64,000 nucleotides of DNA, from NCBI GenBank assembly GCA_947564305.1, contig CANOBT010000007.1, positions 1 to 64,000 on the forward strand, read 5' to 3'. The notes under the pieces are model-generated. The model saw nothing but the letters and a program-made list of their open reading frames with translations. It ran no database searches and was not told the DNA's origin. Both the position numbers and the translations under genes were made by a program. This DNA comes from an uncultured Lachnospiraceae bacterium. Its GTDB lineage: Bacteria; Bacillota_A; Clostridia; Lachnospirales; Lachnospiraceae. Shown piece by piece: positions 55,458 to 64,000 of this stretch. Positions within the stretch are counted from its first letter, which is position 1; the number at the start of each line of letters is the position of its first letter.

Positions 55458-57062
55458 ATGGCAGAACTCAATTTAAGCAAGTATGGCATTACCGGAACTA
55501 CGGAAATCGTGCACAATCCTTCTTTTGAGACATTATTCGAAGAAGAAACAAAACCTGGTCTGGAAGGTTTTGAAAAAGGACAAGTGAGTGAACTTGGTGC
55601 AGTCAATGTAATGACAGGTATCTATACTGGCCGTTCACCCAAAGATAAGTTCATCGTAATGGACGAGAACTCAAAAGATACTGTATGGTGGACTTCTGAT
55701 GAATACAAAAATGATAACCATCCGGCTTCTGAAGAGACATGGGCTGTTGTAAAAGATCTCGCATTGAAAGAACTTTCTAACAAGAGACTTTTCGTTGTAG
55801 ATGCATTCTGCGGTACAAACGCTGATACCCGCATGGCAATCCGTTTTATCATGGAAGTTGCTTGGCAGGCTCACTTTGTTAAAAATATGTTCATCCAGCC
55901 TACAGACGAAGAACTTGAAAACTTTGAACCAGATTTCGTTGTTTACAACGCTTCCAAGGCAAAAGTTGAAAATTATAAAGAGTTAGGATTGAATTCCGAG
56001 ACAGCAGCAATGTTCAATATCACAAGCCGTGAGCAGGTTATTTTGAATACATGGTACGGTGGAGAGATGAAGAAAGGTATGTTCTCCATGATGAACTACT
56101 ATCTGCCGCTGAAGGGCATCGCTTCCATGCACTGCTCTGCAAATACAGATATGAACGGCGAGAATACAGCAATCTTCTTCGGACTTTCCGGAACAGGTAA
56201 GACAACCCTTTCTACAGATCCGAAGCGTCTCCTGATCGGTGATGACGAGCACGGCTGGGATGACAACGGTGTCTTCAACTTCGAAGGCGGCTGCTATGCT
56301 AAGGTTATCAACCTGGACAAAGAATCTGAGCCAGATATCTACAATGCAATCAAGCGCAACGCTCTTCTGGAGAACGTAACACTTGATGAAAACGGCAAGA
56401 TTGATTTCAACGATAAGAGTGTCACAGAGAATACTCGTGTATCTTATCCGATTGACCATATTGAAAAGATTGTTCGCCCGGTATCCGCAGCACCGGCAGC
56501 TAAGGAAGTTATCTTCCTTTCCGCAGATGCTTTCGGCGTACTTCCTCCTGTATCTATTCTGACTCCGGAACAGACACAGTACTATTTCCTGTCAGGATTT
56601 ACAGCAAAACTTGCTGGTACAGAGCGTGGTATCACAGAGCCAACACCGACATTCTCCGCTTGCTTCGGACAAGCATTCCTGGAACTGCATCCGACAAAAT
56701 ACGGCGAAGAGCTGGTTAAGAGAATGGAAGCAAACGGCGCTAAGGCATACTTGGTAAATACCGGATGGAACGGCACAGGCAAACGTATCACCATCAAGGA
56801 TACACGCGGTATCATTGATGCAATCCTGAACGGCGATATCCTGAATGCACCGACAAAGAAGATTCCATACTTCAACTTTGAAGTTCCGACAGAGCTTCCG
56901 GGCGTTGACTCCGGTATCCTTGACCCACGTGATACTTATGCAGATGCTGCTGAGTGGGAGACAAAGGCAAAAGATCTGGCAGGAAGATTCATCAAGAACT
57001 TCAAGAAATATGAAGGAAATGATGCAGGAAAAGCTTTAGTTTCTGCTGGTCCTCAGTTATAA
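55458..57062 (+). CDS. pckA: Phosphoenolpyruvate carboxykinase (ATP)
   Basis: 534 residues. It interconverts oxaloacetate plus ATP and phosphoenolpyruvate plus CO2; in gut anaerobes it often runs in the carboxylating direction during fermentation. The signatures are [23 protein letters not shown], the kinase-1a loop [11 protein letters not shown] (about 243-253), the kinase-2 DDEHGWD and [18 protein letters not shown] near the C-terminus. GAGAGG lies some 10-12 nt before ATG 55458, with an A/T-rich gap. Single-gene unit with its own promoter and terminator. Codon use looks strongly biased to common codons, suggesting high expression. Confidence 0.97.
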   Translation: MAELNLSKYGITGTTEIVHNPSFETLFEEETKPGLEGFEKGQVSELGAVNVMTGIYTGRSPKDKFIVMDENSKDTVWWTSDEYKNDNHPASEETWAVVKDLALKELSNKRLFVVDAFCGTNADTRMAIRFIMEVAWQAHFVKNMFIQPTDEELENFEPDFVVYNASKAKVENYKELGLNSETAAMFNITSREQVILNTWYGGEMKKGMFSMMNYYLPLKGIASMHCSANTDMNGENTAIFFGLSGTGKTTLSTDPKRLLIGDDEHGWDDNGVFNFEGGCYAKVINLDKESEPDIYNAIKRNALLENVTLDENGKIDFNDKSVTENTRVSYPIDHIEKIVRPVSAAPAAKEVIFLSADAFGVLPPVSILTPEQTQYYFLSGFTAKLAGTERGITEPTPTFSACFGQAFLELHPTKYGEELVKRMEANGAKAYLVNTGWNGTGKRITIKDTRGIIDAILNGDILNAPTKKIPYFNFEVPTELPGVDSGILDPRDTYADAAEWETKAKDLAGRFIKNFKKYEGNDAGKALVSAGPQL

Positions 57063-57097
57063 AATCCGTTTTTATGAATCAGAAACGAAATATCTTG

Positions 57098-57125
57098 AAA
57101 AAGCCGCTGAAAAATGCGGCTTTTT
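57098..57125 (+). terminator. Rho-independent terminator of pckA
   Basis: AAAAAGCCGC (57098-57107) with GCGGCTTTTT (57116-57125) around an 8-nt loop; the T-run forms the stem end. Confidence 0.9.
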
Positions 57126-57285
57126 CTATTGCATTTTTAGACGTATGCAATAGAAAGCCCCCTCTTTTGCTAAAGTCAAAATAGTATAATTTTCGGTTAA
57201 ATTATCAAAAGATTTTTCTAATAACATGTATTATAATATCTCCATTGTTTTATAAACGATAATTTTTTTAAGGAGTGAAGCAGAT

Positions 57286-59724
57286 ATGGGAATGGAATAT
57301 TATAAACTGAAGTCACATCCGGTATGCAGTGAAGGTGCGGCAGTTCTCGGAGAAAAATACAGGATTACTGTACTTACGCCTGCCCTGATCCGCTTGGAAT
57401 ACAATGAAAAAGGTGTGTTTGAAGACAGGGCAACACAGTCCATCTTAAACCGTAACTTTACGGTACCACAGTTTCAGGTTGTAGAGACAGCGGATGAGCT
57501 TTCGGTTTATACAGAGAGACTGGAGCTTCATTATGACCGGAATCCTTTTGCGGCTAACGGATTGAGAATCAAAATAAACGGCGGCTGGGGAAGCACCTGG
57601 CACTATGGAGAGGAACCAAAAGATTTAGGCGGAACTGCGCGTACATTGGATTGGGCCGATGGTCCGGCGGTTCTAAACCGCGCAGCATTTGACAGTACTT
57701 CTCCTGTTCGTGAGCATACGGTTGGAAAGGTACCAATCGAACATGGAGTGATTTCCAGAAATGACTTTTCTCTGATAGATGACAGCCGTTCCATGATTTT
57801 GAACGAGGACGGATGGATTGAACCAAGGGAGTCCGGAGTTATCGATCTTTATTTCTTCGGCTATGGGCACCAGTATCTGGAGTGTCTGAAGGACTTCTAT
57901 TATCTGTGCGGAAAGACCCCTTTGCTGCCAAGATATGCATTTGGGAACTGGTGGAGCCGTTACCATCGGTATACGCAAGAAGAATATAAAGAGCTGATAG
58001 AGCGTTTTGAGAGCGAAAAACTTCCGTTTTCTGTAGCAGTCATCGATATGGATTGGCATCTGGTGGATGACGTAGATCCTAAATATGGAAGCGGTTGGAC
58101 AGGTTATACATGGAATAAGAGCTTTTTCCCTGAGCCCGCTGAATTTATGAACTGGCTTCATGAGCATGGAATGAAGATTACGCTGAACGTCCATCCGGCA
58201 GATGGAATCCGCGCTTTTGAGGAACCATATAAACGTATTGCTGAGAAGATGGGGATTGACCCGGAAACCGAGATTCCGGTACAGTTCGATCCGGCAGACC
58301 CGCATTTTATGGAAGTGTATCTGAAAGACCTGCATCATCCTCTTGAGGAGGAAGGCGTGGATTTCTGGTGGCTTGACTGGCAGCAGGGAACGGTAACGAA
58401 AGTACCGGGACTTGATCCTCTTTGGATGCTGAATCATTATCACTATCTGGACAGTAATTGGAAAGGGCGCCGATCTATTACATTTTCGCGGTATGCAGGA
58501 GTAGGAAGCCATCGGTATCCTGTCGGTTTCTCCGGTGATACGGTTATTTCCTGGGACAGCCTGAATTTTCAGCCCTATTTTACCAACACGGCAAGCAATA
58601 TCGGTTATGGATGGTGGAGCCACGATATCGGCGGACATATGCAGGGCGTAAGGGATGATGAACTGATGGCCCGCTGGATACAATACGGCGTATTTTCCCC
58701 GATCAACCGTCTGCACAGTACAGATAACCCATTCAACGGAAAGGAACCCTGGAATTTTGACAAGATTACGCAAAATGTAATGGAAAAATATCTCCGTCTG
58801 CGTCATGGCCTGGTTCCATATCTGTATACGATGAACCGCAGAGCCCATGCAGAAGATCTGCCGCTGATCCAACCAATGTATTATATGGAACCAGAGCAGG
58901 ATGAGGCATATATCGTACCAAATGAATATTATTTTGGTTCGGAACTTCTGGTTTCCCCAATCACTGAGCCCCAGGATACCGTCGCAAGAGCGGCAAAGGC
59001 AACTACCTGGCTGCCTGCAGGACTCTGGGCAGATTTCTTTGACGGCACCGTATATCATGGTGGAAAAATGGTCAATCTGTGGAGAGGAATCGAAAATATT
59101 CCGGTCCTCATGAAGGCAGGCGCTATCGTGCCTATGAAGAATATGGACATTTTTGACAACAGTGTGGACAATCCGGAGAATATGGAAATAAAAATCTTCC
59201 CTGCAGAGAATGGAAATTTTACGCTCTGGGAAGACGCTGGAGATACCGCAGAGGATGCGGAGGAAAATTGGGCCCATACTCAGCTTACATTCAGCAGCGG
59301 AGCAAAGGCGCAGTTTACAATCGGAAACGCGGAAGGAAATCTATGTGTTCTTCCAGAGAACAGAACCTGGAAACTGGTATTTATTGCGGTGGAAAAAACT
59401 GCCGTTGAAGCTGTTGCAGATGGACAGCCCGTTGATGTGAAAGTATCCTATTGCGAAAATATCTCCAGTCTGATCGTAGAAATTCCGAAAACATCCATCG
59501 AGAAAGAGATTTGTATTACTTTCCCACAAGGACTCTCTATTGCAGCTCCAAAAATCGAGGAACGTTGCTATAAAGCCCTTAATAAGGCGCAGATAGAATA
59601 CAATGTAAAAGCAGACATCTTGGACAATGTAAAAAGACTTGGAAAGGATGCCGTTGCCTCTCTTGCATGTATGAATCTCAATCCGGCACTGTTCGGCGAG
59701 CTCTGCGAGATACTTACAGCCTGA
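57286..59724 (+). CDS. Glycoside hydrolase family 31 alpha-glycosidase
   Basis: 812 residues. An N-terminal beta-sandwich (about 20-205), then the catalytic barrel with FGNWWSRYHRYT, AVIDMDWH, the nucleophile in WWLDWQQG (D364) and the likely acid/base in VGFSGDTVISW (D418), and two C-terminal beta domains to about 730. The last 80 residues are a distinct extension. GH31 enzymes release alpha-linked glucose or xylose; the exact substrate is not readable. No signal peptide, so cytoplasmic. AAGGAG lies 10 nt before ATG 57286. It is convergent with a GH43 gene. Confidence 0.9.
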   Translation: MGMEYYKLKSHPVCSEGAAVLGEKYRITVLTPALIRLEYNEKGVFEDRATQSILNRNFTVPQFQVVETADELSVYTERLELHYDRNPFAANGLRIKINGGWGSTWHYGEEPKDLGGTARTLDWADGPAVLNRAAFDSTSPVREHTVGKVPIEHGVISRNDFSLIDDSRSMILNEDGWIEPRESGVIDLYFFGYGHQYLECLKDFYYLCGKTPLLPRYAFGNWWSRYHRYTQEEYKELIERFESEKLPFSVAVIDMDWHLVDDVDPKYGSGWTGYTWNKSFFPEPAEFMNWLHEHGMKITLNVHPADGIRAFEEPYKRIAEKMGIDPETEIPVQFDPADPHFMEVYLKDLHHPLEEEGVDFWWLDWQQGTVTKVPGLDPLWMLNHYHYLDSNWKGRRSITFSRYAGVGSHRYPVGFSGDTVISWDSLNFQPYFTNTASNIGYGWWSHDIGGHMQGVRDDELMARWIQYGVFSPINRLHSTDNPFNGKEPWNFDKITQNVMEKYLRLRHGLVPYLYTMNRRAHAEDLPLIQPMYYMEPEQDEAYIVPNEYYFGSELLVSPITEPQDTVARAAKATTWLPAGLWADFFDGTVYHGGKMVNLWRGIENIPVLMKAGAIVPMKNMDIFDNSVDNPENMEIKIFPAENGNFTLWEDAGDTAEDAEENWAHTQLTFSSGAKAQFTIGNAEGNLCVLPENRTWKLVFIAVEKTAVEAVADGQPVDVKVSYCENISSLIVEIPKTSIEKEICITFPQGLSIAAPKIEERCYKALNKAQIEYNVKADILDNVKRLGKDAVASLACMNLNPALFGELCEILTA

Positions 59725-59735
59725 AATATACCATA

Positions 59736-59782
59736 AAAATGAGAGAATACCTGCGCAAGTTAACTGAGTATTCTCTCATTTT
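59736..59782. terminator. Bidirectional terminator between GH31 and GH43 genes
   Basis: A perfect 15-bp stem (59736-59750 with 59768-59782) with A-rich left and T-rich right ends, placed between convergent stop codons. Confidence 0.9.
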
Positions 59783-59794
59783 CATTTCTATTAT

Positions 59795-61324
59795 CTACAG
59801 AAAAAATCTCCGAAAATCCATCCTCCCAGTTCCACGAAACGTAAGATAAAGCGCATTCGTCCCATCTGGTACACAAACTCCTCCGTAAATCGTTTTCCAT
59901 TCCTGATTATCACTGCACACAGGAATCTCGCCGCGGATTTTTCCATCCAACGCAGTTTTTACTTCCACAATCCCTTCTGCTTCTCCACGGATTTCCACCC
60001 CAAGCTTCATGAGATTATGAAATTCAAAATATTTATAGCCTGCTGTGGAACCATCCTGCATGTTTCGTATATACTGTATCGGCTCATGCAGGTCTTTTTC
60101 CACCCACTCTGCCGTAGGTTCCATATCCAAAACATCCTGTGTCAGATACGGATAATCCATTTTCATATCTGCGGGGTGAGAAAAGACCGCACCGTCCGCC
60201 GCTGTCAAATGACAGCAAATCCTTGCCGGATACTCTCCCTCTCCTTTTAACGGTCCGTCATTTAACCCGCAAGAAGTCACTTCTGCCTGATGGATATGTC
60301 CTGCCTTATCGAAATAAATCTTTTCTGCACATCCCTGTCTGCTGAAATTCGTACGGTTAGTCTGACGGTGGTAAAAGATATACCACTGTTCCCCGACTTT
60401 CTCAATTCCTCCATGCGTATTGCCAAGACAGTTTACAGACTCCTTCTCCGTCCGGCCATCAAGGAAAATATCACCTATATCCACAAGCGTTCCGCCAAAT
60501 TGATATCCCGCGTCCGGTCTGTCACTAACCGCGTAGCACAACTCATGGCTTCTTACAGAGGAATATACAAAATAATATTTCCCATTTATTTTACGAATAG
60601 AGCTGGCCTCAAAAAATTCATGGCCTTCGTAACCGCTTCCTTCGCTTTCACAGATATCAGGGAGCAGCTTCTTCGGTTCTTCTTTCAAAGTCAGCATATC
60701 CTCCTGTAACTTCATGACCTGTGACCCTTTCGTTCCATCCGCATGCTCTTTCTTCATCGGAGCATTACCGGAATAGAGATAGATTGTTCTGTCCTCATCA
60801 ATAAAAATACCTGGGTCGAACTGAATCAAATCTCCTTCCTTTCTTCCGAGCAGTGTTCCATCCTCATGGCGGACAAATCCCAAAAATTCATATTGTCCCG
60901 CCGGACTGTCACATACTGCCACACCAATTTCAGGCAGGAAATCCAGACAATAATATAGATAGTATCTTCCATCCAGTCCTTTCACAACATCAGGAGCCCA
61001 CATAGCATGGATTCCACGCGGATTGACATCTTCCTCTCCCTCAGGTTCGATTCCGAAAAGCAGTGTCTGCTCTGGTTCATCTTCCGAAATTTTCTGATTC
61101 CTGGGGTCCTGCGTCTTTTTATAAATAACTCCCTCATATCTCCAATCTGTCAAATTCTCCACATCGGCAGAATAACAAACATAGTCATTCAGACAGAAAC
61201 CCGCGCCGCGAAATCGGTCATGACTGCCAAACAAATAGATACGTTCTTCAAATACATGCGGTTCTCCATCCGGAATATACTCAAAGGATGGAAGATAGGG
61301 ATTATATACTTGTGCTTTTGTCAT
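59795..61324 (-). CDS. Glycoside hydrolase family 43 protein
   Basis: 509 residues. A five-bladed beta-propeller (about 1-345) with the expected triad: base D19 in YIPDGEP, pKa modulator D112 in HAMWAPDV, acid E239 in HEFFEASSI. A C-terminal beta-sandwich (about 365-509) looks like a carbohydrate-binding module (CBM6-like). GH43 enzymes act on arabinose- or xylose-containing glycans. No signal peptide is seen. The start is ATG 61324, 8 nt from AGGAGG; residues encoded upstream overlap that site. It follows the binding-protein gene by 50 bp. Confidence 0.9.
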   Translation of the reverse strand: MTKAQVYNPYLPSFEYIPDGEPHVFEERIYLFGSHDRFRGAGFCLNDYVCYSADVENLTDWRYEGVIYKKTQDPRNQKISEDEPEQTLLFGIEPEGEEDVNPRGIHAMWAPDVVKGLDGRYYLYYCLDFLPEIGVAVCDSPAGQYEFLGFVRHEDGTLLGRKEGDLIQFDPGIFIDEDRTIYLYSGNAPMKKEHADGTKGSQVMKLQEDMLTLKEEPKKLLPDICESEGSGYEGHEFFEASSIRKINGKYYFVYSSVRSHELCYAVSDRPDAGYQFGGTLVDIGDIFLDGRTEKESVNCLGNTHGGIEKVGEQWYIFYHRQTNRTNFSRQGCAEKIYFDKAGHIHQAEVTSCGLNDGPLKGEGEYPARICCHLTAADGAVFSHPADMKMDYPYLTQDVLDMEPTAEWVEKDLHEPIQYIRNMQDGSTAGYKYFEFHNLMKLGVEIRGEAEGIVEVKTALDGKIRGEIPVCSDNQEWKTIYGGVCVPDGTNALYLTFRGTGRMDFRRFFL

Positions 61325-61374
61325 ACACATCTCCTCCTCTTTCTTTTTATACCAAAATGATAAGGTGTCTCCAA

Positions 61375-62676
61375 TTATAAGGACTCCTCCTGCAGCCTGT
61401 CGAATTCCGCCATACATTCATCCACCGACGCACCGCCAAGCAATTCCCGCACAATCAGACAGGTATTTCCCCACTGTTCCACTTTCATGCCTGCATTGCT
61501 GGCAAGAACATATGTCCCTTCATTCACTAAATCATTGAGGGGTTTTAATGCAGAAATACAGTCCACCTCAACATTTCTAGAGGGCGATATCACCTTGTTT
61601 GTCTCGGAATATACTTCCAGTGCTTCATCTGACAGAATGATCTCCAGGACATCCAACGCATCCTCTTTATTCTCCGAATTTTCCAGAACGGATATTCCTG
61701 TCATCGACATAACCGGCATCTGTCCTCTCTCACTCGGAAAACCAATCACCTGAAGGTTAAAGTCTGGTTTTCCATAGGCAGTCTCCGTATTGGCGGCTCC
61801 CCAATAGGCCATGACAATGGGAGTCTCTTGAGCCAGAAAGTCCGGACCTTCCCCATCAATTGCTTCATAGGTGAGCGCTGTCTCGGCATCAATGTACCCC
61901 AGATCAATCATCTCTTTCAAATATTCGAATCCTTTGCGCATATAATCACTATATTTACGCTCTCCATTATTCAGCGCTTCAATCTCTGCCTCTGTATTGT
62001 CTCCGTTATAAAGGTCTGCATAGGCTTGCGCAAATACAAAGGTTTCAAGCCACCAACGGTTTGCTCCAACGGGTGTCTCAATTCCATTTTCTTTGAATAC
62101 CCTGCAGCATTCCAAAAATTCCTCCGGCGTATTCGGCAGCTCAAGTTCATATTCGTCAAACATGTCTTTGTTCACAAACAACCCATAGACAACCACTTCC
62201 TGCGGTATTCCGATCAGTTTCCCATCGACCGTATTTGCCGTCTTGACCTCTTCTCTCATATTTTTCACACAATCAAGACCAGACAAGTCTGCCAGTCTGC
62301 CTTCTTCTCCTGTCTTCTGAAGGACATCCGGATTCAGCAGATAGAAATCATCCATATCATTTCGTATCCGGTCAAGCGCCACATCGTCATAGGATTTCTC
62401 CTGGTAATCCGCAGCTGTATAAGTATTATATTCAACAGTCAGGCCAAGTTCTTCTTCCGCCATGATAATTGTCTTGTCAAATGCTGTTCTGGCGGCATTT
62501 TTAACATCCGGTTTTGACCTCTCCATCGGAGCAAACAGGACCACGGTCTTCCCTTCGTCTCCCTCGTCTTGAATCAGATTCTCACTGGAAACGCTCTTCT
62601 GCCCGCAGGAAACCGCCATAAGAGCCATGACACCTGCCATTAAAACTGCCGCTGATTTTTTCTTACTTCTTTTCAT
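61375..62676 (-). CDS. ABC-type sugar-binding lipoprotein
   Basis: 433 residues. The lipoprotein signal peptide ends at the lipobox AVSC (C24), followed by a solute-binding protein family 1 fold (VDGKLIGIPQEVVVYGLFVNKDMFDE, GPDFLAQETPIVMAYWG). It would hold a sugar at the outer membrane-facing side for an ABC permease, but no permease gene is present in the window. It lies between a hybrid histidine kinase and GH43, so it may serve sensing as well as uptake. ATG 62676 lies 6 nt from AAGGAG; nine residues upstream in frame are rejected. Confidence 0.88.
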   Translation of the reverse strand: MKRSKKKSAAVLMAGVMALMAVSCGQKSVSSENLIQDEGDEGKTVVLFAPMERSKPDVKNAARTAFDKTIIMAEEELGLTVEYNTYTAADYQEKSYDDVALDRIRNDMDDFYLLNPDVLQKTGEEGRLADLSGLDCVKNMREEVKTANTVDGKLIGIPQEVVVYGLFVNKDMFDEYELELPNTPEEFLECCRVFKENGIETPVGANRWWLETFVFAQAYADLYNGDNTEAEIEALNNGERKYSDYMRKGFEYLKEMIDLGYIDAETALTYEAIDGEGPDFLAQETPIVMAYWGAANTETAYGKPDFNLQVIGFPSERGQMPVMSMTGISVLENSENKEDALDVLEIILSDEALEVYSETNKVISPSRNVEVDCISALKPLNDLVNEGTYVLASNAGMKVEQWGNTCLIVRELLGGASVDECMAEFDRLQEESL

Positions 62677-62733
62677 ACCTATCTCCTTTTTTACACTACA
62701 CATTTCAAAACTTCTTAATTAAAAATGCCACTT

Positions 62734-62817
62734 AGGAACTGCCACAAAATAATTTGTGTGTATTATTTTACAGCAATTCTTTTGTGGCAGCTATAAAAAC
62801 TGCTCGGCGCAGTTCCT
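62734..62817. promoter_or_regulatory. Overlapping hairpins between histidine kinase and binding-protein genes
   Basis: CTGCCACAAAA (62739-62749) pairs perfectly with TTTTGTGGCAG (62780-62790). A second stem, AGGAACTG (62734-62741) with CAGTTCCT (62810-62817), shares bases with the first, so both cannot form fully. The region lies on the minus-strand transcript after the kinase stop. It may terminate, attenuate or process the transcript before the lipoprotein gene. Confidence 0.55.
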
Positions 62818-64000
62818 ATCTCAAATATAAACTCAATGTCCGCTTCAGCAGATCCATATCAATGGGTTTTGCAATATGAGCGCTCATACCGGCATCCATC
62901 GCATCCTTCACATCCTCCGCAAATGCATTTGCCGTCATCGCAATGATTGGTATCTCCCCCGCATCTTTCCGTTCTAATGCCCGGATTGCCCTGGTTGCCT
63001 CATAGCCGTTCATAACCGGCATTTGGACATCCATCAGAATTGCATCAAATGTTCCCGGCCTTGCATCCTTAAACCGCTCTAACGCCGCCTTGCCATTTTC
63101 TGTGACCTCACAGGATGCCTCTTCGATATCTAACAGTTCGGACAAAATCTCCGCATTGATCTCATTATCCTCCGCCACAAGAAAGTGCCGCCCCTCTAAA
63201 ATGCCAGCATCCACATCTGCCGCATGCTGCTCCTCTTCATCTCGCACCTCCACTTTCGCCTCTGGGATACGAAGCTCCAGTTCAACCACAAACCGGCTTC
63301 CCGTCCCCACCTCACTGGTGACTTCAATGGTCCCTCCCATAAGCTCCACAATATTCTTCGTGATCGCCATACCAAGTCCGGTTCCCTGTACCTTATTCGT
63401 TGTACTGTTCTCCGCCCTGGTAAATGCTTCAAAAATTGTCTCCAGATATTCCGGCGTCATCCCATATCCATTATCCTCCACTTCAATCCGGATATGTTCA
63501 TACTGGTTGGAATGCTGCTTTAAACCAATGACTCGAAGACTGATTTTGCCGCCCTCCTGCGTATATTTTACTGCATTGGAGAGCAGATTGAGCAAAATCT
63601 GGTTCATTCTTGTCTCATCACCGATAAGATGATCATGTTTGATTCCTGTAACTGTAATCTCAAACGTCTGATTCTTTTCCTTCGCCGCCGGGCGGATAAT
63701 CGCATCGACAGAAGCCAGCATGTCATTCAATGCAAATTCACTGATTGTAAGCACAACCTTCCCGCTCTCAATCTTGGAAATATCCAGAACATCATTGATC
63801 AGGCTCAGCAGATGCTGTCCGGAAGCCGTAATCTTCTTCGTATAGTCCTGGACCTTCTCCGGATTATTCACATCCTTCGCAAGCAATGCAGCAAATCCTA
63901 AGATGGCATTCATCGGTGTACGAATATCATGAGACATGTTTGAAAGAAACGTTGTCTTGGAATTATTTGCAATCTGTGCTGTCTGCAGCGCTTCTTTCAA
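62816..64000 (-). CDS. Hybrid sensor histidine kinase/response regulator (N-terminus beyond window)
   Basis: The 394 readable residues are the C-terminal part of a larger protein that enters at the right edge. They contain a HisKA domain with the phospho-acceptor His in SNMSHDIRTPMN, an HATPase domain (ILLNLLSNAVKYT, VEDNGYGM, GTGLGMAI) and a receiver domain (about 270-390) with the phosphorylated Asp in AILMDVQMPVMNGYEA. The open frame begins with a TTG at the edge, which is not a true start. Sensor domains are probably upstream. It is followed by a sugar-binding protein and a GH43 gene in the same direction, suggesting glycan sensing. Confidence 0.9.
   Translation of the reverse strand: MKEALQTAQIANNSKTTFLSNMSHDIRTPMNAILGFAALLAKDVNNPEKVQDYTKKITASGQHLLSLINDVLDISKIESGKVVLTISEFALNDMLASVDAIIRPAAKEKNQTFEITVTGIKHDHLIGDETRMNQILLNLLSNAVKYTQEGGKISLRVIGLKQHSNQYEHIRIEVEDNGYGMTPEYLETIFEAFTRAENSTTNKVQGTGLGMAITKNIVELMGGTIEVTSEVGTGSRFVVELELRIPEAKVEVRDEEEQHAADVDAGILEGRHFLVAEDNEINAEILSELLDIEEASCEVTENGKAALERFKDARPGTFDAILMDVQMPVMNGYEATRAIRALERKDAGEIPIIAMTANAFAEDVKDAMDAGMSAHIAKPIDMDLLKRTLSLYLR

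Noticed and set aside
57673..59277. 534-residue open frame antisense to the GH31 gene
   Set aside because: It is a shadow of a gene with intact catalytic motifs; no start signal and no recognisable domain.
1..64000. CRISPR arrays, tRNA, rRNA, insertion sequences and phage genes
   Set aside because: I looked for regularly spaced repeats, cloverleaf-like sequences, transposase and integrase motifs and saw none; a tool-based scan could still find a degenerate one.

Overview
The window looks like chromosome of a Gram-positive, spore-lineage gut anaerobe of the Lachnospiraceae (Clostridia, Bacillota). The reasons are a nine-gene V-type ATPase operon, paired GlgC/GlgD genes, an archaeal/eukaryotic-type ProRS, SpoVG, a flavodiiron-rubredoxin fusion, ATP-dependent PEPCK, strong AGGAGG ribosome sites and Bacillota-type regulatory RNAs (L10 leader, FMN riboswitch). 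Base composition looks moderate (mid-40s % G+C by eye). No rRNA, tRNA, CRISPR array, integrase or transposase was seen.

Layout. 1-3.5 kb: a locally duplicated accessory patch on the minus strand with two copies of an unrecognised 340-residue protein, a secreted PPC-like protein and the frameshifted stump of a second copy of that protein. 3.6-5.3 kb: an AraC regulator with a DMT exporter. 5.4-11.7 kb (minus): xpaC-telA-proS-AEC transporter-maf-ferredoxin. 11.9-20.8 kb: an RluA pseudouridine synthase, then spoVG and a first glgC-glgD pair (minus), then murC, dnaD, a DnaC/DnaI-like loader and prs (plus). 20.9-30.2 kb (minus): L10 leader-rplJ-rplL, then rpoB-rpoC with an additional promoter. 30.3-32.7 kb (minus): a second, diverged glgC-glgD pair. 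32.9-38.5 kb: a secreted Leu-x-x-Gly heptad-repeat protein and an MMPL/RND exporter, divergent from a TetR regulator across three 17-bp operators. 38.7-47.4 kb (plus): the V-ATPase operon (G/H-C-I-K-F-E-A-B-D). 47.4-50.6 kb (minus): an EndoQ-like PHP nuclease fused to a UvrD-type helicase. 50.8-54.1 kb (plus): a four-domain flavodiiron protein and a MATE exporter. 54.2-55.1 kb (minus): a RibU-like riboflavin transporter under an FMN riboswitch. 55.4-57.1 kb (plus): pckA. 57.3-64 kb: a GH31 glycosidase (plus) convergent with hybrid histidine kinase-sugar-binding lipoprotein-GH43 (minus).

How it fits together: most of the window is housekeeping (transcription, translation, wall precursor, replication loading, PRPP, glycogen precursor, ion-motive ATPase, gluconeogenic PEPCK). 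The accessory parts are the duplicated left-edge patch, the TetR-MMPL efflux unit and the right-end glycan-use genes. The most interesting items are the EndoQ-helicase fusion, the two functionally different glgCD pairs, the three-operator TetR switch, the decaying tandem array at the left edge, and a 35-nt palindromic element found twice, 22 kb apart.
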